Under the pieces are notes generated by a model. That model saw nothing but the letters and a program-made list of their open reading frames with translations, had not been told where the DNA came from and did not search any database. This document shows, piece after piece, positions 34,953 to 42,917 of a stretch of DNA of 64,000 nucleotides. Numbering within the stretch: position 1 is the stretch's first letter; the number at the start of each line of letters is the position of its first letter. The DNA lies in assembly GCA_016786615.1 (NCBI GenBank), contig JAEUVX010000002.1, positions 310,001-374,000 of the forward strand, given 5' to 3'. Origin of the DNA: Flavipsychrobacter sp. (GTDB lineage Bacteria > Bacteroidota > Bacteroidia > Chitinophagales > Chitinophagaceae). The translations under genes and the position numbers were made by a program.

Positions 34953-36065
34953 TTAGGTTATCTGGATGAGCTGATACCCTGCGCTTCTCCCGCCTGAACC
35001 ATCTTTTTCCAGGATACCTTGCTCAATCAGGTCATTAATATCGCGTAATGCAGTATCAGCCGAACATTTATTAATCTTCGCCCATTTTGATGTGGTCAAC
35101 TTGCCGAAGAAGTCTTCATCCAAAAGCTTGTTTACCATGATGCGTTGACGGTCGTTTAATGTCTTGGTTGCGAATAGCTCCCAATAGCGTGCTTTTTTCA
35201 GCACAATCGACGAGACTTTCTCTGCGGCATCTAGTGATCTTTCCATACAACCTAAAAACCATTCTAACCAGGCAGTGATATCGAGGCCTCCTTTCTGGCA
35301 TGCTTCCAGTATATCGTAATACGCTTTGCGTTCCTGTCGTATCTGCGTGGACATACTGTAAAAACGCTTGTTTGTATTATCAGCCCTTGCGAGCAGCATA
35401 TCGGTTATAGTTCGGGTAAGGCGGCCATTGCCATCATCGAACGGGTGAATGGTCACAAACCAGAAATGCGCAATCCCTGCTTTTAGCATCGGGTGTATTG
35501 TCTCGGTTTTATTGAACCAATGCAGAAACTGCTTCATCTCTTTTTTCAGGCGTTTCGATTCCGGTGCCTCAAAATGTATGTTTTCTTTTCCCATTGGGCC
35601 GGATACTACCTGCATCGGGTTATCAGGTGTATTATCACGCCAATCCCCAACAACTATCTTTTGCATTCCGCTTCTACCGGTAGGGAATAATGCAGCGTGC
35701 CAATTAAATAACCGTTCCTCGGTAAGTGGGTCTTTAAAATGTTGCGTGGCATCGATCATCACTTCAACCACACCATCTACTGAACGGTCGGATGGAACCA
35801 GCCCCGCAATATCCATACCCAATCTTTTGGCAATGGATGACCTTACCTGGTCATGATCCAATATCTCGCCTTCAATTTCACTGGACTTGATAACTTCCGA
35901 TGTCATGTTTATCAGGGTCGCTTCATTCTGCAATGAAAACCCAAGCCCTTCCATACGGCCAATCAATCTGCCCTGCTTGTGGCCTATCGCAACAAGCAGC
36001 TCGAGCAGCTTTTTTTCATCCCATGTAAACTGTGGCCAACCGGCTTTTTGATGGATATAAGGCAT
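34953..36065 (-). CDS. Fic family AMP-transferase with N-terminal DUF4172 and C-terminal winged helix
   Basis: From the ATG at 36065 (MPYIHQKAGWPQFTWD), 370 residues. The N-terminus matches DUF4172. S61-S-E-I-E65-G66 is the inhibitory (S/T)xxxE(G/N) motif, and the Fic motif HPFDDGNGRLTR is at 207-218, intact for AMP transfer. The last 70 residues (FGKLTTSKWAKINKCSADTALRDINDL) form a winged helix that probably binds DNA. The start is confirmed by the dense inverted repeats at 36073-36165, just upstream, likely its own operator. A longer in-frame reading to 36119 would run through them. Target protein unknown. Confidence 0.92.
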   Translation of the reverse strand: MPYIHQKAGWPQFTWDEKKLLELLVAIGHKQGRLIGRMEGLGFSLQNEATLINMTSEVIKSSEIEGEILDHDQVRSSIAKRLGMDIAGLVPSDRSVDGVVEVMIDATQHFKDPLTEERLFNWHAALFPTGRSGMQKIVVGDWRDNTPDNPMQVVSGPMGKENIHFEAPESKRLKKEMKQFLHWFNKTETIHPMLKAGIAHFWFVTIHPFDDGNGRLTRTITDMLLARADNTNKRFYSMSTQIRQERKAYYDILEACQKGGLDITAWLEWFLGCMERSLDAAEKVSSIVLKKARYWELFATKTLNDRQRIMVNKLLDEDFFGKLTTSKWAKINKCSADTALRDINDLIEQGILEKDGSGGRSAGYQLIQIT

Positions 36066-36072
36066 ATAATCT

Positions 36073-36165
36073 CCGCATATTATGCGGTAAATATAGCATT
36101 TATTCACCGCATAAGTCAAGTATTTACCGCATTATTTGCGGTAAATAGGCATATTATTCACCGCA
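36073..36165. promoter_or_regulatory. Multi-site operator upstream of fic
   Basis: Six TGCGG-type half-sites in about 90 bases. The perfect parts are CCGCATA-T-TATGCGG (36073-36087) and ATTTACCGCA-TTATT-TGCGGTAAAT (36122-36146); ATTCACCGCA at 36102-36111 and 36156-36165 are further half-sites. They overlap the region where the fic promoter must be. The C-terminal winged helix of the Fic protein is the obvious candidate ligand. Confidence 0.7.
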
Positions 36166-36276
36166 CTCAATCGCCTATATTTATATAACTGATTGATTAA
36201 CAGGCAAATAATAAGCATTGTAGGCCCATTTCAGCAGAGCGTATGACATCAGGGATATTGAATAATCTGGGCAAGC

Positions 36277-36456
36277 CTATTCAGCAAGTGTGATAGCCAA
36301 GGACAGCAGGTCATTTTGCTTCTTCCGCAATTCTACTTCCTCGTGCACACGCTTGAAAATGGGTAGGTAGGTTTCTCCATGTTGTCTCACGATACATGCA
36401 ATTACTTTATAGGCAGCTTGTAAATTTTCATCCGTCAATTGTTGTGATTGTGTCAT
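36277..36456 (-). CDS. Small protein of mobile-element type, unknown
   Basis: A 59-residue frame starting at the ATG at 36456 with a good Shine-Dalgarno-like AAGGAAA 7 bases upstream. It begins MTQSQQLTDENLQAAYKVIA and contains YLPIFKRVHEEVELRKKQ. Similar short helical proteins (xLPIFxRxHxE) are common in Bacteroidota islands, with no known role. It sits between the Fic operator and the first 129-bp repeat. Confidence 0.7.
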   Translation of the reverse strand: MTQSQQLTDENLQAAYKVIACIVRQHGETYLPIFKRVHEEVELRKKQNDLLSLAITLAE

Positions 36457-36487
36457 GTCAGTTTCCTTTCTGCCATGTACTGTATGC

Positions 36488-36616
36488 TGATTCGCAAAAG
36501 CTGCGGAAATTCCTTTCGGAAATTAAACTCACCTAAGTAAGAATACTTAGAATTTAACCGGTGCAAATTCCATTCGACATTAATGGTTATTAATTGTCAT
36601 ACGAAAAGCGTTTTTT
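36488..36616. repeat. 129-bp direct repeat, copy 1
   Basis: Begins TGATTCGCAAAAGCTGCGG and ends AAAAGCGTTTTTT. It matches copy 2 (39241-39369) at 125 of 129 positions by eye. It contains a perfect hairpin CTAAGTA-AGAA-TACTTAG (36533-36550) and a second repeated word GGAAATT. It precedes the cargo gene at 36726. Confidence 0.9.
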
Positions 36617-36725
36617 AGCAACGAGTCAGCTATTCGAACTCATTCAATACGTTCCGTAAGTTTTAAGCGTACAAAAATATTGGTGCTGAATTTTTTGTTG
36701 CATAACTTAAGAAAAAATCCATAAT

Positions 36726-37739
36726 GTGAAAGCACTAGAAACCAAAATTGAACATTCAAAATACGATATCTTCTATAAGAAATTTAGGGAAAAGTTCTTT
36801 ATTGACAAATGCCAATACAGTAATAAGAAATATAGACGAGGAGATAAATCACCAAGTATTTGGAAGCACAAAACTAATGCAAAAGGAACGTTTGATGTGT
36901 TGACAATATTTGGGAATTCTATTGTTGATCCTGAATACTTCTATAAAAAGTGGCTTGATAGTCGAAAGTATGGATTTACTGAAGTAAACGATGCACCCTT
37001 TTGTCGTGCATTGATATACCTAGGAGTTGCTTTTAAAGAATATACTTTAGATCACGATGATTCAATATGGAATACGAATCTTTCTCATGCACTATTAGAT
37101 AGTTTTCTGAAAAACATAAACGCAGAAATCAAAGAAGAAAAGATTAAACCTAATGTGCAACATCAAAACGCAGAAGATGTAGTTGAAGCTTTTTACCTTT
37201 ATTTGTCTCACGGGAAGCTAGAAGAAGCATGGAAACTACTTTCGCCATTGTTTCAGAATAGGCACATTTGGAAAGGTGATTTTACAAGGTTCGCTCAGGG
37301 TTATTCAAATACTTTAGGCATTAAAAATATTAAAGCTTTCAATGCCATTGAAGTTAACCCCAACCAAGTTGATTGTTTAGTTTACTATACTGATGAAATA
37401 GATGTGTATCCATTGCCTGAATTAGATTACTTTAGGACATTGCCGATTGCAAAGTTGGATGATTTCACAATAGAATTACGTGAGCTTGAGAAAAAAATGA
37501 ATACTATAGGGGCTATAAAATTTACAGATATTTTTATAGGAAGATTGTTTGATCCGGTAGCTATAGAAAATATCTGGTATAATTGTGGACTTGACGATAA
37601 AATGCTTAAAAGTCTTTTTGGTCTACCACAACCTGCTGTGGTTCAACGATTATATAATGTTTCGTGTATAGTTGAAAATGGAATTTGGAAAATTAAAAAC
37701 ATAAGTTATAAACCTATTGAATATCGCTCCTCTAGATGA
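36726..37739 (+). CDS. Large protein of unknown function (cargo cassette gene 1)
   Basis: 337 residues from a GTG at 36726 (no ATG keeps the first 30 residues). It is not recognised. Residues about 145-240 (EDVVEAFYLYLSHGKLEEAW then LLSPLFQNRHIWKG) resemble an NTF2/SnoaL-like helix-strand pattern, but this is weak. The rest is charged and Tyr/Phe-rich, with no signal peptide and no membrane helix, so it is likely cytoplasmic. It is AT-rich compared with the methyltransferase block, and a hairpin at 37743-37783 follows its stop. Confidence 0.75.
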   Translation: MKALETKIEHSKYDIFYKKFREKFFIDKCQYSNKKYRRGDKSPSIWKHKTNAKGTFDVLTIFGNSIVDPEYFYKKWLDSRKYGFTEVNDAPFCRALIYLGVAFKEYTLDHDDSIWNTNLSHALLDSFLKNINAEIKEEKIKPNVQHQNAEDVVEAFYLYLSHGKLEEAWKLLSPLFQNRHIWKGDFTRFAQGYSNTLGIKNIKAFNAIEVNPNQVDCLVYYTDEIDVYPLPELDYFRTLPIAKLDDFTIELRELEKKMNTIGAIKFTDIFIGRLFDPVAIENIWYNCGLDDKMLKSLFGLPQPAVVQRLYNVSCIVENGIWKIKNISYKPIEYRSSR

Positions 37740-37742
37740 TGC

Positions 37743-37783
37743 TGAATATTCTGAATAACTTCCTAAACTACTCAGAATATTCA
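37743..37783. terminator. Hairpin behind cargo gene 1
   Basis: TGAATATTCTGA / TCAGAATATTCA, a perfect 12-bp stem with a 17-base loop directly behind the stop of 36726-37739. It has few T after it, so termination is uncertain. Confidence 0.5.
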
Positions 37784-37842
37784 AATTGTTATTTTCCATC
37801 AAATGAATTGAGCTTTAATTTAATTTTGAAAAAAAACTAATT

Positions 37843-38064
37843 ATGAGCAATCAACGTCATCATTTCCCATCTAACACATGTACTCGTAAGGTTATGCGTG
37901 ATGCATATACTGAAACCATCGATCTCTACGAAAAAATCTTTGGTGATAAACCAAATAGTCGCATTTGGCCTAAAGCCGGTGATACTTGCGGTGATAGTTA
38001 CTCAGGGTTAGTCGATCAAGAAACAGCACATATGCTCTCGCAACAAAATAACATAAATCATTAA
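37843..38064 (+). CDS. Small Cys/His-containing protein (cargo cassette gene 2)
   Basis: 73 residues starting MSNQRHHFPSNTCTRKVM. It has two cysteines (C13 and C49 in DTCGDSY), several His and no signal peptide. No family recognised. It is 4 bases in front of the GRDP-like gene, so the pair is probably co-translated. A small peptide beside an enzyme- or scaffold-like protein could be its substrate, but nothing in the sequence proves it. Confidence 0.68.
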   Translation: MSNQRHHFPSNTCTRKVMRDAYTETIDLYEKIFGDKPNSRIWPKAGDTCGDSYSGLVDQETAHMLSQQNNINH

Positions 38065-38068
38065 TTTT

Positions 38069-38584
38069 ATGGCCACATCAATTTTAGAGAGCGCTTTGAA
38101 GTATCGCCTAGATTTAGATACAGAGACGCAGCAACGGCTTCAAAAGCTACAAGAATGGGATTTTACACAAATCATTGAAGATATGACACCCAGGCTACTA
38201 TTGCTTGAAGGGAGGTTATTCTCAATTGAACAGTTGATACCTCTGTTACTTCATTTTGCACAAGAGGATGATGAAATAAAAGTTATTGCACAAAAAGCTC
38301 TATTGCCATGGTTGGGGGGCGACCCATACTATCAACAAGCATCTGGTATAGATTATGATTTTGTAGAAAAGGCTTCTGAGAAGATTAAAAATATTGTTGT
38401 TGAAATAGTTGATGAGTTTAAAAAATTTGTGGCGATATCTTTAATCGAACCTAACCAGGTTCATGCACCATCTGGACCAGTAGATATGTTTTGGCATTTC
38501 CTGATTTTGCATACAATAGATTATAATCGTTTTTGCGATGAAGTTTGGGGAAGTCATCCCTTTGACAAGTCTATTGCAGCTTAG
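38069..38584 (+). CDS. GRDP-like (glycine-rich domain-containing protein-type) protein
   Basis: 171 residues. The last 45 residues contain HAPSGPVDMFWHFLILHT followed by YNRFCDEVWGSHPFD, the pattern PSxxVDxxWHxxIL...YxxFCxxxxG..HP of the conserved core of glycine-rich domain-containing proteins known mainly from plants and some bacteria. The His/Asp/Cys residues there could bind a metal or ligand. The N-terminal half is helical and unrecognised. It lies 4 bases behind the small Cys peptide and 12 bases before a GNAT gene, forming a tight cassette. Confidence 0.7.
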   Translation: MATSILESALKYRLDLDTETQQRLQKLQEWDFTQIIEDMTPRLLLLEGRLFSIEQLIPLLLHFAQEDDEIKVIAQKALLPWLGGDPYYQQASGIDYDFVEKASEKIKNIVVEIVDEFKKFVAISLIEPNQVHAPSGPVDMFWHFLILHTIDYNRFCDEVWGSHPFDKSIAA

Positions 38585-38596
38585 TATACTTTTGTG

Positions 38597-39115
38597 ATGA
38601 GTAATATTCTTGTACGGTATGCAGTATCTGAAGATGCAGAACAGTTTGTAGAATTACAAAAAATTCTAACAATTGAATCGGAGTATCTATTGAGTACATG
38701 CGATGAAGTAGCGCGAATGGTGGTTGACAAACAACGCCAGCAATTTGTAAAAATGTCATCTGGAGAATTACCTAGCCGGGTCATTGTTGCCGTGAGCGAC
38801 AATGACCTTATTGGATTTTTAGGCTTTACATTTAATCAAATGAATAAAAACAGACATGTGGTAAGTAGAATTGCGATAGGTGTAATTAATAAATTTAAAC
38901 GAAAAGGTGTAGCAACATCTTTATTGAAATTTTTTGAGCAATCTGTATCGAATAGTGGAGTGAGTAGAATTGAATTCAATGTTATATCAACTAACCTTGC
39001 GGCATTGTCGTTGTATTTAAAGTATGGATATAAAATAGAGGGTGTTCGACAAAAATCAGTATTACAAAATACTGAAACGTTTGTGGATGAATATTATATA
39101 GCGAAACTATTATAA
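38597..39115 (+). CDS. GNAT family N-acetyltransferase (cargo cassette gene 4)
   Basis: 172 residues from the ATG at 38597 (a GTG one codon earlier is possible). The acetyl-CoA loop is in IGVINKFKRKGVATSLLKFF (the R/QxxGxG/A motif), and FNVISTNLAALSLYLKYGYK is the later beta4-beta5 region of the GNAT fold. Substrate unknown; the final segment is like ribosomal-protein or antibiotic acetyltransferases. It is the last gene before repeat copy 2, so it closes the cassette. Confidence 0.88.
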   Translation: MSNILVRYAVSEDAEQFVELQKILTIESEYLLSTCDEVARMVVDKQRQQFVKMSSGELPSRVIVAVSDNDLIGFLGFTFNQMNKNRHVVSRIAIGVINKFKRKGVATSLLKFFEQSVSNSGVSRIEFNVISTNLAALSLYLKYGYKIEGVRQKSVLQNTETFVDEYYIAKLL

Positions 39116-39240
39116 AACATAATAAACCTTCTTTCTTGGGAAGCTTTCCCCGACAATTTAGTAAAAAATGTGCCTTTATGTAAAAGGCAAAGAAAAGCAA
39201 TCTATCGTATAGCACTACTTATATCCTCTTAAGATAATAG

Positions 39241-39369
39241 TGATTCGCAAAGGCTGCGGAAATTCCTTTCGGAAATTAAACTCACCTAAGTAAGAATACT
39301 TAGAATTTAACCGGTGCAAATTCGATTCGACATTTACGGTTATTAATTGTCATACGAAAAGCGTTTTTT
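39241..39369. repeat. 129-bp direct repeat, copy 2
   Basis: Begins TGATTCGCAAAGGCTGCGG and is 97 percent identical by eye to copy 1 (4 differences). It lies 86 bases before the HTH gene at 39456. The two copies enclose the four-gene cassette, as if it had been inserted by recombination or by duplication of a leader. Confidence 0.9.
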
Positions 39370-39455
39370 CTTTGACAACGCATATTCATTTCGCATATCA
39401 AGCTCTCCGTTTTGTCCAACCCACATTCAAAACCATTAATTTTTGACAGAAAGGA

Positions 39456-39659
39456 ATGCACATGAATATGCCTGTCCACGAACCATTACTCAACCGTAAG
39501 GAAGCAGCACGCTATATCAATTACAGCTACGGCACCTTAGCGGTTTGGGACAGCACACAACGTTACGACCTCAAGCCGATTAAAATCGGCCGTACCGTCC
39601 GATACCGAAAGTCTGCCTTGGATGCTTTCCTGGAAGAACGCCGCCTGAGCGCCTTCTAA
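39456..39659 (+). CDS. Helix-turn-helix (excisionase/AlpA-like) protein
   Basis: 67 residues. LLNRKEAARYINYSYGTLAV is a MerR-like winged helix start and KIGRTVRYRKSALDAFLEERR is the wing with the DNA-contact RYRKS motif; this is the standard DNA-binding domain of helix_turn_helix_17 family excisionases. It probably acts as recombination directionality factor or regulator of the mobile element. A good AGAAAGGAATG leader precedes it. It is followed by the primase-like gene at 39694. Confidence 0.9.
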   Translation: MHMNMPVHEPLLNRKEAARYINYSYGTLAVWDSTQRYDLKPIKIGRTVRYRKSALDAFLEERRLSAF

Positions 39660-39693
39660 TCTCCCCTGCCATCGTTTTTGAAAGAGTAGCACA

Positions 39694-40602
39694 ATGGATA
39701 TCCAATTTGCTAAGACAATACCCCTGCGCAAAATTTTTGACGTGTGGGGTATTTCACCTAGACCTTCTGCGAACGGGCTTGATTTGTATAAGTCCCCGTT
39801 CAACGAAGACCAACGCTCGCGCCTGGTCGTCAATAACACAACCAATACATGGTATGACCCTGTCACTGAACAGACAGGAGACGTTATTAAACTGGTCTGC
39901 CTTTACCTGCAAAGCCAGGATGTCAACCATACGGTCATGGATGCCTTACGCTGGCTGAAAAACATGGTTGGGCTTAACCCTTCGACTATTCAGCTTCCTC
40001 CAGGTACCCCGGACTATAAGACGATTGACCAATCACTATCGGTCAAAGACGTAAGCCCATTATCTGAACCTGTGCTTATCCGCTACCTTGAACTACGCCG
40101 GAGAATTCCGTTCAATACGGCAAGGCATAGCCTCAAACAGGTGCGTGTCCGGAACAGCCTGACGGAAAAGAGCTTTATCGCCATTGGGTTTAAGAACGAG
40201 GACGGCGGCTTCGCCATCCGTAACCCGACGATTAAAGCCCATGTGGGGCCTCGTGCCATTAGCTTTATCAGGGGAAAAATTCCAAAGCCGCCGGGTGTAC
40301 ATATTTTCAAAGACGTGTATGACTACCTATCGGAATTATCCTTTCGTAACGGCAAGCTGTTTCATGATGATTGTATCATCCTGAACAGCATGGATTGCTT
40401 GCAGGACATGACAGGATATGTACGCAATTACGGGTATGAATATCTCTGTTCATGGCTGGGCAATGATAAAGCATGGAAAGACTGCACAAACATTTTGCAG
40501 CAGTTTTCTGATGCAGAAGGATTAAGGCACTATCCCAAAAATGACGACTACAGTTCATTCAAAGACCTGAATGAAAACTACGCCCAATCGCTTTTCAGAT
40601 AA
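39694..40602 (+). CDS. Toprim/primase-like protein of conjugative elements
   Basis: 302 residues. The N-terminal IPLRKIFDVWGISPRPSANG and YKSPFNEDQRSRLVVN match the start of the CHC2/primase-type proteins in Bacteroidota elements, although the zinc cysteines are not kept. The C-terminal part (HIFKDVYDYLSELSFRNGKLFHD then ILNSMDCLQDMTGYV) resembles the Toprim-like DUF3991 region with catalytic Asp/Asn. It likely makes primers or binds DNA during element replication or transfer. The stop is 13 bases in front of the methyltransferase gene, on the same strand. Confidence 0.82.
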   Translation: MDIQFAKTIPLRKIFDVWGISPRPSANGLDLYKSPFNEDQRSRLVVNNTTNTWYDPVTEQTGDVIKLVCLYLQSQDVNHTVMDALRWLKNMVGLNPSTIQLPPGTPDYKTIDQSLSVKDVSPLSEPVLIRYLELRRRIPFNTARHSLKQVRVRNSLTEKSFIAIGFKNEDGGFAIRNPTIKAHVGPRAISFIRGKIPKPPGVHIFKDVYDYLSELSFRNGKLFHDDCIILNSMDCLQDMTGYVRNYGYEYLCSWLGNDKAWKDCTNILQQFSDAEGLRHYPKNDDYSSFKDLNENYAQSLFR

Positions 40603-40615
40603 TTGAGAGGACACT

Positions 40616-41548
40616 ATGAGACATGGAAGCCTGTTTTCCGGTGGCGGGGGCTTTGACCTTGCTGCTGAAAAAATGGGATGGAAGAACATATTCCATTGCG
40701 AAAAAGATATGTTTTGCCAAACCATCCTGCAACATTACTGGCCGGATGCGGCCGCTTATGAAGACATCGGAGATTTTGATGCCACACCCTACAAAGGAAA
40801 AATCGACATCCTCACGGGCGGGTTCCCATGCCAGCCCTTTAGTGCAGCCGGGAAGCGAGCAGGCACGGCAGATGACCGATACCTCTGGCCGGCAATGTAT
40901 CGCGTTATTCGGGAAGTTAAACCCCGATGGATCGTTTGCGAAAACGTTTACGGCCTGCTTAATTGGAACGAGGGACTGGTCTTCGACACGGTGCAATCTG
41001 ACCTGGAAACTGAAGATTACGAAGTCGCATCGTATGTATTGCCAGCTTCAGGTGTCAACGCCCCGCACCAAAGGTACAGGGTCTGGATTGTCGGAAGGCT
41101 TTCTGAACCTGCCGCCGCAGGGAAGGCGGAAGCTGCTGCCGACACCGACAGCCTTCGACGGCAACGCACCGGGATTTTCTGCAAGGCTTCGCAGCGACGA
41201 AACGCCCGACAACACAAGCAAACTGACAGCCTATGTCCTGTACAATCGCCACAAGCTGCTCCCAACTCCCATTGCGAGCGACAGCAACCACAAACGCCGG
41301 ACGGAAAACTGGCGGGGCGACGACCTCGGTTCAACGATACAGGATATCGTTGGCAGGACTGGCCGACTCAACCCCCGCTTTGTGGGGGAAATGATGGGAT
41401 TCCCACCCGACTGGACGGTATTACCCTTCCAAAGTGGATATCCCGCTCTATCAGCATGTTCGGCAACGCCATCGTGCCGGAACTCGCCTTGCAGTTGTTT
41501 AAAACGATAGAACAGTATGAATGCCTGCATGGCAAGCCTTTCCGTTAA
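40616..41548 (+). CDS. DNA (cytosine-5) methyltransferase of mobile elements
   Basis: 310 residues with the order of motifs of a C5 MTase: I (SLFSGGGGFDLAAEKMGW), IV with catalytic Cys72 in GGFPCQPFSAAG, VI (WIVCENVYG), VIII (HQRYRVWIVG) and X (FGNAIVPELALQLF). The middle (residues about 165-250) is poorly conserved and Q/R-rich; the WPTQPPLCGGNDGIPTRLDG part is typical of the Bacteroidota element MTases. It methylates cytosine in a site not readable here, possibly for evading restriction on transfer. A long second frame overlaps it (see next entry). Confidence 0.88.
   Translation: MRHGSLFSGGGGFDLAAEKMGWKNIFHCEKDMFCQTILQHYWPDAAAYEDIGDFDATPYKGKIDILTGGFPCQPFSAAGKRAGTADDRYLWPAMYRVIREVKPRWIVCENVYGLLNWNEGLVFDTVQSDLETEDYEVASYVLPASGVNAPHQRYRVWIVGRLSEPAAAGKAEAAADTDSLRRQRTGIFCKASQRRNARQHKQTDSLCPVQSPQAAPNSHCERQQPQTPDGKLAGRRPRFNDTGYRWQDWPTQPPLCGGNDGIPTRLDGITLPKWISRSISMFGNAIVPELALQLFKTIEQYECLHGKPFR
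40623..41510 (+). other. Overlapping second reading frame inside the methyltransferase gene
   Basis: A 295-residue frame in +1 relative to the MTase, without a stop. Its second half reads LLPTPTAFDGNAPGF, KLLPTPIASDSNHKRR, and LNPRFVGEMMGFPPDWTVLP, the pattern LPTPxxxD ... LNPxFVxxMMGFPxxW that ends many element- and phage-borne Dcm proteins. In the same bases the main frame encodes the MTase C-terminus with motif X. Either both are translated, or a frameshift links MTase N-terminus and this C-terminus, or the resemblance is ancestral overprinting. Translation is not shown. There is no separate SD that I can see. Confidence 0.45.
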
Positions 41549-41617
41549 GTGACGGTCAATGGTTTCGGTACAGGTGATTAACCGAAGCCGCTCCCGTCAC
41601 CAACTATTATTTTCCTC

Positions 41618-41635
41618 TCACGCCTTTTGGCGTGA
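41618..41635 (+). promoter_or_regulatory. Leader hairpin upstream of ardC
   Basis: TCACGCC-TTTT-GGCGTGA, followed by TTCATCGCG and AACAAAATAACAGCCGGTT. The same hairpin with the same context lies upstream of the gene at 42918 (42808-42824), suggesting a shared regulatory leader. No known riboswitch type is matched. Confidence 0.55.
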
Positions 41636-41729
41636 TTCATCGCGAAACAAAATAACAGCCGGTTTGGTCACTAGTCCTTCGGTTGTGCCATCACCTGTAA
41701 CCATTCACCTCAACAGAAAGGCAACTACC

Positions 41730-42644
41730 ATGAAACATATCTCTGAAACTGTCCCGGTCGTCATTGACAACGCAAAGACCGATGTTCACCAACGGGTCAC
41801 CGATACCATTCTAAAATATTTGGAGAACGGTATCACTCCTTGGGTAAAACCCTGGAAGTCGTCCGGCACCTCCTTCCGGATGCCACAAAACCTGAAGAGC
41901 GGCAAGCCCTACAACGGTATCAATACTTTGTTGCTCTGGGGTGCAGCCCACGAACAGGAATATTCCTCCAACATCTGGGGCAGCTTTAATCAATGGAAGG
42001 AGAAAAATGAAAGCATCCGCAAAGGCGAGAAGGGGACGATGGTCGTCTATTATGACTTTGTGGAGAAAGAGGACGATACGGGCGAACTGAAGAAAGTGCC
42101 TTTTGTCAAATCCTACGTGGTTTTCAATAAATGCCAGTTAGCAAGTTATCAGCCGGAAGAAACTCCGGAGCCGGAAACACCGCTTGCACAACGCCTCGAA
42201 CAGGTCGAAGCCTTTGTCGCCAATACCAAAGCCGTTATCAAGCATAAAGGAACGAAGGCCTGTTTTGTCCCTGCCAAAGATGAAATCCTGATGCCTAAAC
42301 CTGCTTTATTCACCGACACCGTTCACAGCACCGCTACTGAAAACTATTACAGTACACTCCATCATGAACTGGTGCATTGGACAGGCCATGAAAACCGTAT
42401 CAACCGTGAATTCGGGAAACGCTTTGGCGATAAAGCCTATGCAGCCGAAGAACTGGTCGCGGAATTCGGGGCGAGCTTCCTTTGCGCTGAACTGAATATC
42501 AGCCGCGAGCCACGAAAAGACCATGCTGATTATATCGGTCATTGGATGCAGGCGCTCAAGAGCAATAAATACCTGGTCGCTGCCTCAGCGAATGCCGCAT
42601 CCCGTGCCGTTGAGTACCTGAAGTCGCTGCAACCGGCTGTGTAA
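41730..42644 (+). CDS. ardC: ArdC-type antirestriction protein with zincin peptidase motif
   Basis: 304 residues from the ATG at 41730 (AGAAAGGCAACTACC in front); a longer in-frame reading to 41559 covers the leader hairpin and is rejected. The N-terminus (VHQRVTDTILKYLENGITPWVKPW) is the ArdC DNA-binding domain; the C-terminus has the HELVHWTGH zinc motif (about residues 212-220) and GHENRINREFGKRFGD. ArdC proteins protect incoming single-stranded element DNA from restriction. It sits between the MTase and a small gene, consistent with an establishment module. Confidence 0.92.
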   Translation: MKHISETVPVVIDNAKTDVHQRVTDTILKYLENGITPWVKPWKSSGTSFRMPQNLKSGKPYNGINTLLLWGAAHEQEYSSNIWGSFNQWKEKNESIRKGEKGTMVVYYDFVEKEDDTGELKKVPFVKSYVVFNKCQLASYQPEETPEPETPLAQRLEQVEAFVANTKAVIKHKGTKACFVPAKDEILMPKPALFTDTVHSTATENYYSTLHHELVHWTGHENRINREFGKRFGDKAYAAEELVAEFGASFLCAELNISREPRKDHADYIGHWMQALKSNKYLVAASANAASRAVEYLKSLQPAV

Positions 42645-42807
42645 CGCAACTGGGAGGGTTGGCTTTGTCAATCCTCCTTTTTGTTTTTGCAGTGTGCGTT
42701 GTTCCCCTGTGCCGTGTCACCGATTTTCCCTTTCGGTTAAGTTGGGTTGATGGTTGGCTACAAGTGTTAACTGCGTGCGCTCATTTCACTAAGCAGTATT
42801 TTCGCTC

Positions 42808-42824
42808 TCACGCCTGCGGCGTGA
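42808..42824 (+). promoter_or_regulatory. Leader hairpin upstream of the gene at 42918
   Basis: TCACGCC-TGC-GGCGTGA followed by TTCACCCGC and AACCAAAATACAGCTTGTT. Stem, arms and the following A-rich word match the hairpin at 41618-41635. About 94 bases separate it from the ATG. Confidence 0.55.
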
Positions 42825-42917
42825 TTCACCCGCCCAACCAAAATACAGCTTGTTCATTCGCTCTGCCCCGCAGTTGTTCCACACTTGTCACCATCAACCT
42901 TATGAAAGGAAAATACC

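Noticed and set aside
36261..36280. TCTGGGCA resembling the tRNA-Leu acceptor end
   Set aside because: Only 8 bases match; the T-arm before it is absent, so it is not an attachment-site copy.
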